Assembly (NCBI GenBank): GCA_016235815.1
Contig: JACRIM010000056.1
Span: forward strand, 20,907 to 84,906
DNA from: Planctomycetota bacterium
Lineage (GTDB): Bacteria; Planctomycetota; Phycisphaerae; UBA1845; UTPLA1
Direction of reading: 5' to 3'
DNA: 64,000 nt
The notes under the pieces are model-generated. The model worked only from the letters and a program-made list of their open reading frames with translations. It did not search any database and was not told the DNA's origin. Shown here in pieces: positions 32,579 to 41,673 of the stretch. The number at the start of each line of letters is the position of its first letter. The stretch's first letter is position 1. A program made the position numbers and the translations under genes.

Positions 32579-34804
32579 TTATTGCTTTTCCGCCGACAGT
32601 TCGCTGATATCTACTTCAAGTTCCTGCACTAATTTGGCCGGTATGCCGGTCGCCGCGCGGGCGTCGTCGAGGGCTTTGCGAAGCTGCACCTGCGCTTCGT
32701 CCTTTCGGTTCAGGGATACAAGTGCTTTGGCCAGGCTGCGTCGCGCGGTGATCGTGCTCGCGTGTCCGGGACCCAGTGTTCGTTGAAATGAATCCACCAC
32801 TGTTGCCATCAACGGCTCGGCCTCGTTTGCGTTGCCCGCGATGCACAACGTCTGGCCCAGGCGCGAGCCGGCGATCAAGGTCGTGACGTGATCGGCCCCG
32901 AGCGTCTGGCGAAAGGCTTCATAGACTTCGCGATGGATGGCGAGCGCTTCGGTTGTGTTTCCTTTCTTGGCCAATAACGATCCAAGATTGCCCAGGGTCG
33001 TGAGCGTGTTCTTATGAGTTTTACCGTGGACGCGCTGCTGAATCGTGATGGTGCGTCGCATCATGGTTTCGGCCTCGTCCATTTTTCCTGTTTGCCGAAG
33101 GATCTCCGCAAGACTGTTCATCGTAATGAGGGTGTAGGGATCATCTTCGCCCAGCAGGCGCAAACGACCGTCCATTGCCCGGCGAATATGGACTTCCGCA
33201 TCCTCGAATCGACGCAGTTGCATAAGGGTTTGGCCAAGATTGTTCACCGCCTTCAGGGTGTCCACGTGATCGCCTCCGAGCGTGGTCTCCCATTTTATTA
33301 GGGCAATCCTGAATTGGTCGGCCGCCTTGTCGAACGCGCCGAGGTTGTAGTAAATTGTGGCCACTTCGTTTCGTACGGCCGCCTCGGCGAGGGGTTGATC
33401 TGCGTACATCACGGCGATTTTCTCGGCTGACTTATCCACCAACTCCGCGACCGGCAGGCGTTTGGTGGCATCACCGGCGTTCGCCGTCGCCAGCAGCTTC
33501 ATTAAGAAGTCATTGGTAATAAAGTTGTTAATCGCCCCGGCCTTTTCCGCTTCGTACTTCGACTTCGCCGCTTCCGATCGGGCAGTGCGCGCCTGAATAA
33601 CCGACGAAATGATCCCGGCGACGAGGGCGAGCATCGTTGCGACGACGCCGCCAAGCAGGATTCGATTACGCTTCGCGAATTTCCTGAATTGGTAGATCGC
33701 GGTTGCCGGTCGAGCCACAATCGGCTCGTCGTTCAGCAAGCGTCGAATGTCCGATGCCAACTCGGAGGCGGATTGATATCGCCGGTTGGGGTCCTTTTCG
33801 AGAGACCTTGCGAAAATCGTCTCGACATCCCCGCGCAATGCAGGGTCCACCGAGCCGAGCCGCTTGGATTCCGTTTGTTCTATGGCTTGCACAACCTCGG
33901 CCAGGCTGCTTCCCCGTTGGGCGTGCGGCAAAGTTCCACTCAGCAGTTCATAACCAATGACACCCAAGGCATAGACATCGCTGCGTGCATCGATTTCATC
34001 AGGACGGCCGCGTAGCTGTTCCGGACTCATGTAGCTCAATGTGCCGACCAGTTCGCCAACGGCGGTGTGCATGCTGGCCTGAATGTCAGAATCGATCGCA
34101 CGGGCCACGCCGAAATCCAGGATCTTTATTTGAACCACCGGAATTCCCTCCGGTGTGCCGATCACAAGGATGTTGGCGGGCTTTAGGTCGCGATGAATCA
34201 CGCCGCGCTGGTGGGCGTGCTGGACCGCATCGCAGATTTGAATGAGCAGCTCGAGCTTGGCACGCAATGTCAATCCGACTTGTTGCGAATAGGCGCGCAG
34301 CGAGGCGCCGTCGATATACTCCATTGCAAACCATGGCTGGGGCCCGCCGCCCAAGTCGGTTGTTCCCGAGGCATAAATGTGTGCGATGCCCGGGTGCTGA
34401 AGCCTGCCCAATACCTGCGATTCGAATTCAAATCGCCTCAACATCTCAATGGAAGCACAGCCAGGCCGCAGTACTTTGACGGCTGCCTTCCGTTGCGGAT
34501 GTTCCTGCCGGGCTTCATAAACGACTCCCATACCGCCGGCCCCGATCCTGCGCAGAATGAGATAGTCCGCAACCTGGCGGCCGATCATTGGGTCGGCCGA
34601 CGTTGCTGCCTCGTTTCGTGAGGCTTCAATGGGAGAGCATAGGAAGGCTCCTTCCGCGTCGTGCATGCTCAGGAGCTTCAGGACTTCCTCGATCACGGCG
34701 TCATCGGAACCATGTTCCCTGACGAACGCGGTTCGATCCGCGGGGGGAAGTTCGATGGCCGCGCGGAACAACTCTTTCGATCGAAGCCACTCGTTTTCTA
34801 GCAT
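32579..34804 (-). CDS. Transmembrane serine/threonine protein kinase with TPR repeats
   Basis: 741 residues. The kinase domain (about 80-355) has the P-loop IGAGGMGVVYEA, AAVKVL (VAIK Lys), HRDLKPANIL, ILDFGVAR and MSPEQLRG. One membrane segment (LLGGVVATMLALVAGIISSV) lies near residue 390. The extracytoplasmic part is made of TPR units of the kind with HxxT(L)xxxxNLG (VDTLKAVNNLGQTLMQLRRF, KNTLTTLGNLGSLLAKKGNT). The kinase starts 3 bp after the sigma factor gene, so both are co-transcribed. This is the standard planctomycete pairing in which the kinase is thought to control the sigma factor by phosphorylation. Confidence 0.92.
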   Translation of the reverse strand: MLENEWLRSKELFRAAIELPPADRTAFVREHGSDDAVIEEVLKLLSMHDAEGAFLCSPIEASRNEAATSADPMIGRQVADYLILRRIGAGGMGVVYEARQEHPQRKAAVKVLRPGCASIEMLRRFEFESQVLGRLQHPGIAHIYASGTTDLGGGPQPWFAMEYIDGASLRAYSQQVGLTLRAKLELLIQICDAVQHAHQRGVIHRDLKPANILVIGTPEGIPVVQIKILDFGVARAIDSDIQASMHTAVGELVGTLSYMSPEQLRGRPDEIDARSDVYALGVIGYELLSGTLPHAQRGSSLAEVVQAIEQTESKRLGSVDPALRGDVETIFARSLEKDPNRRYQSASELASDIRRLLNDEPIVARPATAIYQFRKFAKRNRILLGGVVATMLALVAGIISSVIQARTARSEAAKSKYEAEKAGAINNFITNDFLMKLLATANAGDATKRLPVAELVDKSAEKIAVMYADQPLAEAAVRNEVATIYYNLGAFDKAADQFRIALIKWETTLGGDHVDTLKAVNNLGQTLMQLRRFEDAEVHIRRAMDGRLRLLGEDDPYTLITMNSLAEILRQTGKMDEAETMMRRTITIQQRVHGKTHKNTLTTLGNLGSLLAKKGNTTEALAIHREVYEAFRQTLGADHVTTLIAGSRLGQTLCIAGNANEAEPLMATVVDSFQRTLGPGHASTITARRSLAKALVSLNRKDEAQVQLRKALDDARAATGIPAKLVQELEVDISELSAEKQ

Positions 34805-34807
34805 GGT

Positions 34808-35383
34808 TCAGACGCCCGGGAGTTGACCGCGCAGCCACGCCCGAGCGTGTGCCCACTCATATTGCAGGGTACGGGCGGACAGGCCCATGATGTCTGCGCA
34901 TTCCTCGACTGACATTCCTCCGAAGAACCGAAGCTCCACCAGCCTCCCCTGCGTCGAATCAAGTTGTGCCAAACGGTTCAGTGCTTCATCCAGTGCCAAG
35001 AGATCGATCGCGCTTTCCTCGAAGGCCGCGAGGGTGCTATCAAATGCAGCCGATGGTTTGCCCTCGCCACGCTTCAGTGTCGCCCTGGCTTTGGCGTGAT
35101 TAATCAGAATGTGCCTCATGGCCACGGCGGCGGTCGCCAGAAAGTGGGCGCGGTTTTCATAGGCAGTGGAAGCCTCTTTTCCGACCAGCCGCAGATAGGC
35201 CTCATGAACCAGGGCAGTCGGTTGCAGGGTGTGGTCCGGTCGCTCCTGCCGCATGAACGCCGCGGCAATTCGATGCAATTCATCATAAACGACCGGGAAT
35301 AACCGCTCCGCCGCATCGGAATCACCACTCCGGGCGGCGGAAAGCAGCGTGGTCACGTCTTCGTTGAGCGGTTTGGGGGTCAT
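34808..35383 (-). CDS. ECF-type RNA polymerase sigma factor (TIGR02999 family)
   Basis: 191 residues. Region 2 contains LFPVVYDELHRIAAAFMRQE, then TALVHEAYLRL and RAHFLATAAVAMRHILINHA, which is typical of the TIGR02999 group. Region 4 has LVELRFFGGMSVEECADIMG, then LSARTLQYEWAHARAWL, the helix-turn-helix for the -35 element. It directs RNA polymerase to a small set of promoters. The kinase gene is 3 bp downstream. A secreted dockerin-type protein is divergent across a 195-bp gap and may be a target. Confidence 0.92.
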   Translation of the reverse strand: MTPKPLNEDVTTLLSAARSGDSDAAERLFPVVYDELHRIAAAFMRQERPDHTLQPTALVHEAYLRLVGKEASTAYENRAHFLATAAVAMRHILINHAKARATLKRGEGKPSAAFDSTLAAFEESAIDLLALDEALNRLAQLDSTQGRLVELRFFGGMSVEECADIMGLSARTLQYEWAHARAWLRGQLPGV

Positions 35384-35578
35384 CGGACACCGCCGACTGA
35401 GAAATTCTCAGAAATTGTTGCAGTCGCTGCGCGCCATTCTTGCCTTCATTGGTGAAGTGTGCAAGTGAAACGACTTTCAGGAACGCAGGATTTTCGGAGG
35501 TTCTCCGTTCAATTCGTCATCGTGAATCGTGGTCAGAGAATTCAGAATGCGGCATTAGCCGTCAAGGGGATGTGCAAC

Positions 35579-36559
35579 ATGAACAGGTTTGTAGCGATGA
35601 TAGCGGCGATATTGCCTGTGAATGCCTTCGGTGGATTCACCGTGTCGCCGGGAGGCATGTCCTCCGGCGGTCCGATTGGAAGTGCCACCAACAGCGTGTT
35701 TCTGTACACCTATACCGGCCCGGATGTGGTGATCGGGTCAGGCTCGTTCACCGGCGGGTTAATGGCAATCGATATGGAGACGCTTGCCAGCGAAGCCCAA
35801 TGGAACATTCGAAACACCCGGTACCCGGCATCAAACGGCGTCAATTATCAGGTGACATTTGTCGGAGACTTCGTAGGCCCCATTCTGATCGCGGCTGACA
35901 CCGGGGCGGGTCTCATCGTGAAGACCGGTGACGTGCTGCGCTTCGAGACGTTCGAGTCGTTTGATGACAGCCCCGGTGTGGAATCCGTTTGGATCGACGC
36001 CGAGTTTGTTTTCAGCGATGCGGTCGTCACGCCCCTGGGCGACTCTTACACAGGGTTGGACATCACCACGACGGGCGGCCCCGGCCCGTTCGGAACCGAC
36101 ACCGAGATCGGCCTTTATAAGAGTGATGGAACGTTGGTCGCCGCGAATGATGACTTTGGCGGCACCTCCGGCAGTGGTTTGACTAATATTATCTTTTCTG
36201 CAGGGACGTATTATCTGGCCGTCTCGCCTTATAACAGCATCTGGGCCAACGCCGTCATGGGATCAGGAATCGCCGGGATCGGGCCTTACGACCTGCGCTT
36301 CGATGGGGCAATCGTGCATTCCGATACGACGGTCACTCGAGCCATGGACTGGTTCAGCATCACTGTGCCGGCATGCAATTGCCCGGGCGATCTCAACGGC
36401 GATGGAGTCCGAGACGCCCTCGATATTCAGAAATTCGTCACGTGCCTCGTCGCCAATCAAACCTGCAATTGTGCGGATGTCGACGGGCTGAGTGGCTTCA
36501 CAATCGCCGATACTTCAACCCTGGTCACCAATCTGCTCAATGGCACCGCGTGCCCGTGA
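35579..36559 (+). CDS. Secreted protein with dockerin-like C-terminus
   Basis: 326 residues; the ATG at 35579 is preceded by AAGGGG nine bases upstream. A signal peptide (FVAMIAAILPVNAFGG) is followed by beta-rich domains. One of them has TDTEIGLYKSDGTLVAANDD, the pattern of the pre-peptidase/DVUA0089 type. The tail has CNCPGDLNGDGVRDALDIQK, a calcium-binding dockerin/EF-hand repeat with paired Cys, and a second half-repeat CADVDGLSGFTIADTSTLV in which the Asp ladder is weaker. Such tails are common on secreted Phycisphaerae proteins. Role unknown. Confidence 0.72.
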   Translation: MNRFVAMIAAILPVNAFGGFTVSPGGMSSGGPIGSATNSVFLYTYTGPDVVIGSGSFTGGLMAIDMETLASEAQWNIRNTRYPASNGVNYQVTFVGDFVGPILIAADTGAGLIVKTGDVLRFETFESFDDSPGVESVWIDAEFVFSDAVVTPLGDSYTGLDITTTGGPGPFGTDTEIGLYKSDGTLVAANDDFGGTSGSGLTNIIFSAGTYYLAVSPYNSIWANAVMGSGIAGIGPYDLRFDGAIVHSDTTVTRAMDWFSITVPACNCPGDLNGDGVRDALDIQKFVTCLVANQTCNCADVDGLSGFTIADTSTLVTNLLNGTACP

Positions 36560-36612
36560 ATTTGATTCGGGTGTCAACGACATAAATCACACATTGGGCA
36601 TGCGTCCGTTGT

Positions 36613-37455
36613 CTAAATAATGAGGTCCGCGTCTTTGTCGTCGATTGGGCGATATACAGGGCGGACGGCAGGGGTCTTGCGGTGCGGGAGCAGGAATATC
36701 AGGCCCGCGCCGACGGCAAAGCCGCCGAGATGAGCGAGGTAGGCCACGTTGCTGTCATCGCCCATGAAGGAGCCGCGGAGGGCGCCGAAGATATTCTGCG
36801 AAAGGTAATAGACTCCGAGGAAGGCCCACGCGGGGAGTTTGATGGTGAACCAATACCAGCCGAGCGGAACAACGGCCAGAACGCGCGCGTGCGGAAATAG
36901 CAGGATGTATCCGCCGAGGACGCCGCTGATTGCGCCGCTGGCGCCGACGAGGGGCACGACGCCGGGGTCGACGTACGCGTGCGCAAGGCTTCCGGCAATT
37001 CCACTGGCGAGATAGAAGAAGAGAAACAGCGCCGGGCCGAGTTTATCCTCAATGTTGTTGCCAAACACCCAGAGGAAAACCATATTGCCGATCAGGTGCA
37101 TCCAGCCGCCGTGGAGAAACATGCAGGTGATGAGGTTGATCCACGGTGGGATGGCGATGGTGTCGTTGTAGGGGAGTTCGACGCGGCGGAGGATGGGTTG
37201 GCCAAATCCGTCCACGAGGAAATGGCCGCGTCCGTCGGTGATGCGTCCGCTGGGGGCCTTTTCGATCATCGACGTACGAAGTTCATCCTTTGAGTCAAAG
37301 AATTCGGCGGGGACGAAGCCGTATTTCCAGAGGAAGGTTTGGAAGTTCTGTCCTTGGCCAAGCTCAACAAAGAAGACGAGGGCATTGATGGCGATCAACG
37401 CGATCGTGACAAACGATGGATGCCAGGTCGGATTGTCGTCGCGGATGGGGATCAT
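36613..37455 (-). CDS. Rhomboid-family intramembrane serine protease
   Basis: 280 residues with about six membrane segments. The catalytic Ser173 lies in VGASGAISG and His242 in YLAHLGGFAVGAG. The HGGWMHLIGNMVFLWVFG segment (114-131) provides the oxyanion His and Asn. The first loop (about 45-100) is long, as in many planctomycete and actinobacterial rhomboids. It cleaves membrane proteins within the bilayer; the substrate is unknown. Its start overlaps the stop of the MogA-type gene (ATGA), so the two are coupled. Confidence 0.92.
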   Translation of the reverse strand: MIPIRDDNPTWHPSFVTIALIAINALVFFVELGQGQNFQTFLWKYGFVPAEFFDSKDELRTSMIEKAPSGRITDGRGHFLVDGFGQPILRRVELPYNDTIAIPPWINLITCMFLHGGWMHLIGNMVFLWVFGNNIEDKLGPALFLFFYLASGIAGSLAHAYVDPGVVPLVGASGAISGVLGGYILLFPHARVLAVVPLGWYWFTIKLPAWAFLGVYYLSQNIFGALRGSFMGDDSNVAYLAHLGGFAVGAGLIFLLPHRKTPAVRPVYRPIDDKDADLII

Positions 37456-37964
37456 GCGATTCCGTTCAAACCTTGCGATGTTTCGGCCTGGCAGTCAAGT
37501 TTGCCGATGGTTAGCACCTTCACCGCGTGCTTGATGGCAGGCCCGAGTAGATCAAGACATTCGCGCACACCCTTGGGGCTGCCCGGGAGCATGACAATGA
37601 GCGTGTTCCCAGCGACACCCGCGCCACCGCGCGAAAGGATTGACAGTGGCGTCTTGGCGAATGTGCCTGTGCGCATGATCTCGCCGAAGCCGGGAAGGTC
37701 GCGTTCGATGAGCGGTCGAAGCGCCTCGGGGGTGACGTCGCGCGGGCCGATGCCGGTACCGCCGGTCGTGACGATGAGTCGCGCCGTGCCGAGAAGCGTC
37801 TTTACTGTTTTGCCGATGACGGCGGCATCATCGGGGATGATCTGACGATGTGTGATCTGGAAAGCGAGGCTCGAAACGCACTCGGCCGCGACGTCGCCGC
37901 TGACATCGGTGTTTGCGCCGTCCGACCGGGAGTCGGAGATGGTGATGATCGCGGCGGTCGACAT
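37452..37964 (-). CDS. Molybdenum cofactor biosynthesis protein, MogA/MoaB type
   Basis: 170 residues from the ATG at 37964. TISDSRSDGANTDVSGD, VTTGGTGIGPRDVTPEAL, LSRGGAGVAGNTLIVMLPGS and SPKGVRECLDLLGPAIKHAV are the molybdopterin-binding motifs of MogA/MoaB. The enzyme adenylylates molybdopterin before metal insertion. Whether this protein is the MogA or MoaB form cannot be settled by eye. No other cofactor genes are nearby; the partner is a rhomboid gene. Confidence 0.9.
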   Translation of the reverse strand: MSTAAIITISDSRSDGANTDVSGDVAAECVSSLAFQITHRQIIPDDAAVIGKTVKTLLGTARLIVTTGGTGIGPRDVTPEALRPLIERDLPGFGEIMRTGTFAKTPLSILSRGGAGVAGNTLIVMLPGSPKGVRECLDLLGPAIKHAVKVLTIGKLDCQAETSQGLNGIA

Positions 37965-38074
37965 GGGCGGATGGTAGTAGGGTGGTTGGAGGTAGGCAAA
38001 GCACCTTTCGTTTAAGGCGGGACCGGTTGGAAACCTGTCATACCAAGCGGCGGCTGGAAGCCGGTGCCACAGGG

Positions 38075-39868
38075 TTAGCTCGGCTGCACGCCGGCTGGAA
38101 TCCAGAATGTGACGGTGGTGCCGTGGCCGACCGTGCTCTCGATGGATACATCGCCGCCCAGGCCGAGGACGGCGTGCTTGACGATGGCGAGGCCGAGTCC
38201 GGTTCCGCCGGTGTTTATGCTGCGTGATTTGTCGACCTGGTAAAAGCGTTCGAAGACGCGGTGCAGGTCTTCGGGCGGGATTCCGCAACCGTCGTCGGAG
38301 ACTGTGAAAGACACGCGATCATGCTCGCTGCGAGCGACGATGCAAACATGCCCATGAGGCTCAATGAATTTAAGCGCGTTGTCGATGAGGTTTTTGATTA
38401 TCAACTCGAGCCAGCGTGCGTCGGTTGTTATTTCGAGATTGCCGCCATCGAACGAGAGGTTCGCCTCCTTGCCGCGTGTCTGCTCGGTGAAGGATTGCCG
38501 CAGCGATGTGTAGATGGAATCGAGCCGAAACGTCGTGGGTTTCAATTCGGGTGAAATGGACTCGACGCGGTTGAGGTACATGAGGTCTTCGGTCAGGCTG
38601 GACAGCCGCTCGATGTTGCGGTCGATCATGTCCATGAAACGATTGCGAATGGCGACGTCGAGGTCGTCGGAACGAAGCGTCTCGGCGGCGGCGCGAATGG
38701 CGGCGACCGGTGTTCGCAATTCGTGCGAGGCGTTGGCAACAAAGTCGGCCTTCATGGCGGCGGACCGGGCGAGATCGGAGATGTCGCGGACGCAGATGAG
38801 CCAGGCGATCGGCGTGTCCTGCTCCTGAACGCGGGTGATGACGACATTAAGCGTGCGCGTCGGAATCGGGTCGTCGATGGTGATGACGCGCTGCAACTCG
38901 CTGCGATTGGTGCGAACCGCCTCGCTCCAGAGGCCGGAAAGCGCAGCCTGCTTCAGGCCGACGGTAAGCGGCCAGCCGATGAGCGTGCTGTCAATGGCAA
39001 GCATTTTTCGCGCGGCGGTGTTGGCCATGAGAACGACGCCTTGATCGTTGACGGCGATGACGCCTTCTTCAAGGTTGCCGAGGGTGACGTCGAGGTCCTG
39101 GCGTTGTTGTTGTACGAGGCGGAGCCGCTCGGCGAGCACGACACGCATGCGTTCGAGGGACTCTGCGACCTGCCCGACTTCATCATCGGCGTCGACTTCG
39201 ACGCGTGTGTCAAGGTCGCCGGTGGCGAGCTGCCTGGCCCAATTCCCAACGCGCTGGACTGGCCGGGCAAGGGTGCGAGAAATAATCCATGCACTGAAAA
39301 GGGCCATTGGGAGGGCCACGGCGAGTCCGGCGGCGAGCCATTTGCCGAGCTTCAGTTCACGGTCATAGAACTCGGCAGCGGGGGCCGCGACGCGCACGAT
39401 GGCCACGATCCTGTCATCCATCATCATCGGTGCGGCGACGTAGACGAACTGTTTCCCGACCGAGGCGCTTCGTCGGCGATTGTGTCCTATTGTTCCCTTC
39501 AGCGCATCGAGAACTTCAGGACGGCTCCCGTGGTTTTCCATTGTGGCAATGTCGCCTTCAGATTCACCAAGGACGCGACCAGATGGATCGATCACGGTGA
39601 CGCGCATGCCGCTGTCGCGTGCAATGAGTCGGCATTGAGTCGAGAGAGAGGCGGTATCCTTGTAGGGCCAGCCTCGGCGCACGGCGATTTCGGCCATGCG
39701 TGCGAGATGCCCCATCTGAACGTCGGTGTAATCGCGCAGCCATTGGTCGGAGATTTCCCATGTGACGACGCCGATGACGGCCATCGCAACAGCGATGAGG
39801 ATTCCGACGCGTGTGAAGAGTCGTCGGAAGAACCGTCCCTGTCCTACGGTGGGAAACTGTGATGGCAC
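38075..39868 (-). CDS. phoR: Sensor histidine kinase, PhoR type
   Basis: 597 residues. It has two membrane segments (about 18-36 and 177-197) with an extracytoplasmic sensor between them, then HAMP (SRTLARPVQRVGNWARQLAT), PAS (LGNLEEGVIAVNDQGVVLMA), HisKA with the phospho-acceptor in FVANASHELRTPVAAIRAAA, and HATPase_c (NLIDNALKF, DDGCGIPPEDLHRVFERF, GTGLGLAIVKH). It follows the response regulator by 39 bp. A complete extracytoplasmic loop is longer than in E. coli PhoR and closer to the B. subtilis form. The phosphate assignment rests on the partner regulator and the PiT genes next door. Confidence 0.85.
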   Translation of the reverse strand: MPSQFPTVGQGRFFRRLFTRVGILIAVAMAVIGVVTWEISDQWLRDYTDVQMGHLARMAEIAVRRGWPYKDTASLSTQCRLIARDSGMRVTVIDPSGRVLGESEGDIATMENHGSRPEVLDALKGTIGHNRRRSASVGKQFVYVAAPMMMDDRIVAIVRVAAPAAEFYDRELKLGKWLAAGLAVALPMALFSAWIISRTLARPVQRVGNWARQLATGDLDTRVEVDADDEVGQVAESLERMRVVLAERLRLVQQQRQDLDVTLGNLEEGVIAVNDQGVVLMANTAARKMLAIDSTLIGWPLTVGLKQAALSGLWSEAVRTNRSELQRVITIDDPIPTRTLNVVITRVQEQDTPIAWLICVRDISDLARSAAMKADFVANASHELRTPVAAIRAAAETLRSDDLDVAIRNRFMDMIDRNIERLSSLTEDLMYLNRVESISPELKPTTFRLDSIYTSLRQSFTEQTRGKEANLSFDGGNLEITTDARWLELIIKNLIDNALKFIEPHGHVCIVARSEHDRVSFTVSDDGCGIPPEDLHRVFERFYQVDKSRSINTGGTGLGLAIVKHAVLGLGGDVSIESTVGHGTTVTFWIPAGVQPS

Positions 39869-39907
39869 AGTGAAATGATAGAGGAATCGGGCTGAAGTCG
39901 CGCGACA

Positions 39908-40618
39908 TCAGCAGGCGACGGCGGCCGCCTGCCAGACATCGGCGAACCGATATCCAACGCCCCGAACGGTCTCCACGAGATCGCGGTGAACGCCGAGCTT
40001 GCGACGAAGGGACGTGATATGTACGTCGATGGTGCGGTCCGTGACGGCGATGTCCGGCCCCATGGCCTTTGACATGAGTTGATCCCGGCTGAGGACGCGC
40101 GAGCGGGCTGAGATCAGGGCTTCTAATAGGCGGAACTCGGTAAGGGTCGCGCCGACCGGTTGTCCATCGACTTCGATCAGGTGCCTGCCGCGATCGATAA
40201 AGATCGGTCCGGCGCGGAGTATCAGTTTTTCATCAGGAGTGTCGGAACGGCGCCGAAGGACTGCCGACACTCGAGCGAGGAGGACTTCGACACTGAACGG
40301 CTTCGTGACGTAGTCGTCCGCGCCGATCTGGAGGCCGAGGACCACGTCGTTCTCGGCGGAGAGTGCCGTCAGCATGATGATGGGGATTCCGCTTGTCGCC
40401 GGTTCGCTTCGCAGCGCGAGTGCGACTTCGCGGCCGTTCTTCTTTGGGAGCATGAGGTCGAGAATGATGAGGTCGGGTAGTCGTGCGCGCGCCGTTTGCA
40501 GTGCCGATTCTCCGTCGGCCGCGGTGAGGACGCGATGGCCCTTTCGTTCGAGATTGAACTTGATGAGATCGGTCAAGTCCGTTTGATCATCCACGACGAG
40601 GATGGTCGAACCGGTCAT
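39908..40618 (-). CDS. phoB: Response regulator, PhoB/OmpR family
   Basis: 236 residues. The receiver domain has VVDDQTDL, the phosphorylated Asp in LIILDLMLPKKNG, Thr in MLTALSAEND and Lys in DDYVTKPF. The winged-helix domain includes LTEFRLLEALISARSRVLSR, then VTDRTIDVHITSLRRKLG and TVRGVGYRF. It binds promoters when phosphorylated by PhoR. It is transcribed away from the DUF47-PiT phosphate uptake genes across a 382-bp gap, a layout that fits shared control. Confidence 0.88.
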   Translation of the reverse strand: MTGSTILVVDDQTDLTDLIKFNLERKGHRVLTAADGESALQTARARLPDLIILDLMLPKKNGREVALALRSEPATSGIPIIMLTALSAENDVVLGLQIGADDYVTKPFSVEVLLARVSAVLRRRSDTPDEKLILRAGPIFIDRGRHLIEVDGQPVGATLTEFRLLEALISARSRVLSRDQLMSKAMGPDIAVTDRTIDVHITSLRRKLGVHRDLVETVRGVGYRFADVWQAAAVAC

Positions 40619-41000
40619 GCGAAAGCCCTTGTAGCGTTCGAGATTGATTCAGGCACATCCATGTGCCACGATCCGGGTATGGTACTGGCGCGATCGGCGG
40701 CGCGGTAGCGATTTATGGGTTCGTGCGCATTTCTGGCAACTTGTCATAGTCGCGCATAACTAATGGCGAGAGCGAGACCTAGAGCGTTGGTGCTGAGAAT
40801 ACACTGCGTTTAGCGCAATCTTAATTTACTCACAGGACGTCAAGGAGCACATTTTACAGCCGGCGGCAGGTTTTTATCGCGGACGTGGGGACACAGGGAA
40901 GACGGTCAAATCGGCGTCTTCCCAAGAGGTTGTGCGCGGTTAGAATCGGGCCGGCTTGAGAGTGTGTGGAACGGGACATCAAGGGAAAAAGGGCGAAATC
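40619..41000. other. 382-bp divergent regulatory region between phoB and the phosphate uptake genes
   Basis: No gene is visible. It should hold the promoters for phoB-phoR (leftward) and DUF47-PiT (rightward). A TTGTCAT at 40741-40747 matches half of an enterobacterial Pho box, but the second half is poor. The leader before 41001 has AAAAAGGG as a ribosome site. Confidence 0.45.
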
Positions 41001-41624
41001 GTGTTCTCAATCATCCCTCGCGAAACCGGGTTCTTCAATTTCTTCGAGGAGGCGGCCGCGACGCTGGTGAAATGCGCCGAAGCCTACTGCGACGCGCTGA
41101 AAGATTATTCCCGGCGCGATGAATACATCGGGAAGATTCGCGAATACGAACACGAGTGTGATTTCATCGTCCATCGCACGCTCAAGAAGCTTGACACCAC
41201 GTTTATCACGCCCTTCGACCGCGAAGATATTCAATCGCTCATGAAGGCGATGGATGACGTCATCGACGAGATCGACGCGGCGTCGAAGCGCCTGACGCTG
41301 TATCAGATTCGGGAGCCGAGTCCGTGGCTCATCAAGCAGACGGACATCCTGTGTCGGGCGACGAAACTCGTCGCCAAGGCGGTTTCAAGACTTCGCAATT
41401 TGCGAAAGCCAAATGGACTACACGACGACCTGGTCGAGATTCATCGCCTGGAGAACATGGGCGACGACAATAATCACTCCGCCGTCGCCGATCTCTATGC
41501 GAACACGACCGATGCCATTCACGCGATGAAATGGAAAGAAATTTACGACCTGACCGAACGGGCCATCGACTGTTGCGAGGATATCGCCAACGTGATTGAG
41601 GCCATCGTCCTGAAGAACACCTGA
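41001..41624 (+). CDS. DUF47/PhoU-like phosphate transport accessory protein
   Basis: 207 residues using the GTG at 41001, which has AGGG eight bases upstream; the TTG at 40956 would add an unrelated leader. The all-helical DUF47 fold is clear: FFNFFEEAAATLVKCAEAYC, CDFIVHRTLKKLDTTFITPF (with the DREDI region after it) and MDDVIDEIDAASKRL. DUF47 proteins sit next to PiT transporters and are thought to control phosphate flow or metal-phosphate binding. The transporter gene starts 49 bp downstream. Confidence 0.9.
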   Translation: MFSIIPRETGFFNFFEEAAATLVKCAEAYCDALKDYSRRDEYIGKIREYEHECDFIVHRTLKKLDTTFITPFDREDIQSLMKAMDDVIDEIDAASKRLTLYQIREPSPWLIKQTDILCRATKLVAKAVSRLRNLRKPNGLHDDLVEIHRLENMGDDNNHSAVADLYANTTDAIHAMKWKEIYDLTERAIDCCEDIANVIEAIVLKNT

Positions 41625-41673
41625 TCCATCATTGACGACCGCCGAATTAGACGCGAGGCAATAAGCGCCAGAG

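Noticed and set aside
38040..38072. GGCTGGAAGCCGGTGCCAC-like element after the phoR stop
   Set aside because: It resembles short planctomycete intergenic repeats, but only one copy is visible and no firm boundary can be given.
40741..40758. Pho box candidate upstream of phoB (TTGTCAT)
   Set aside because: Only the first half fits the enterobacterial consensus and the second half has about three of seven matches.
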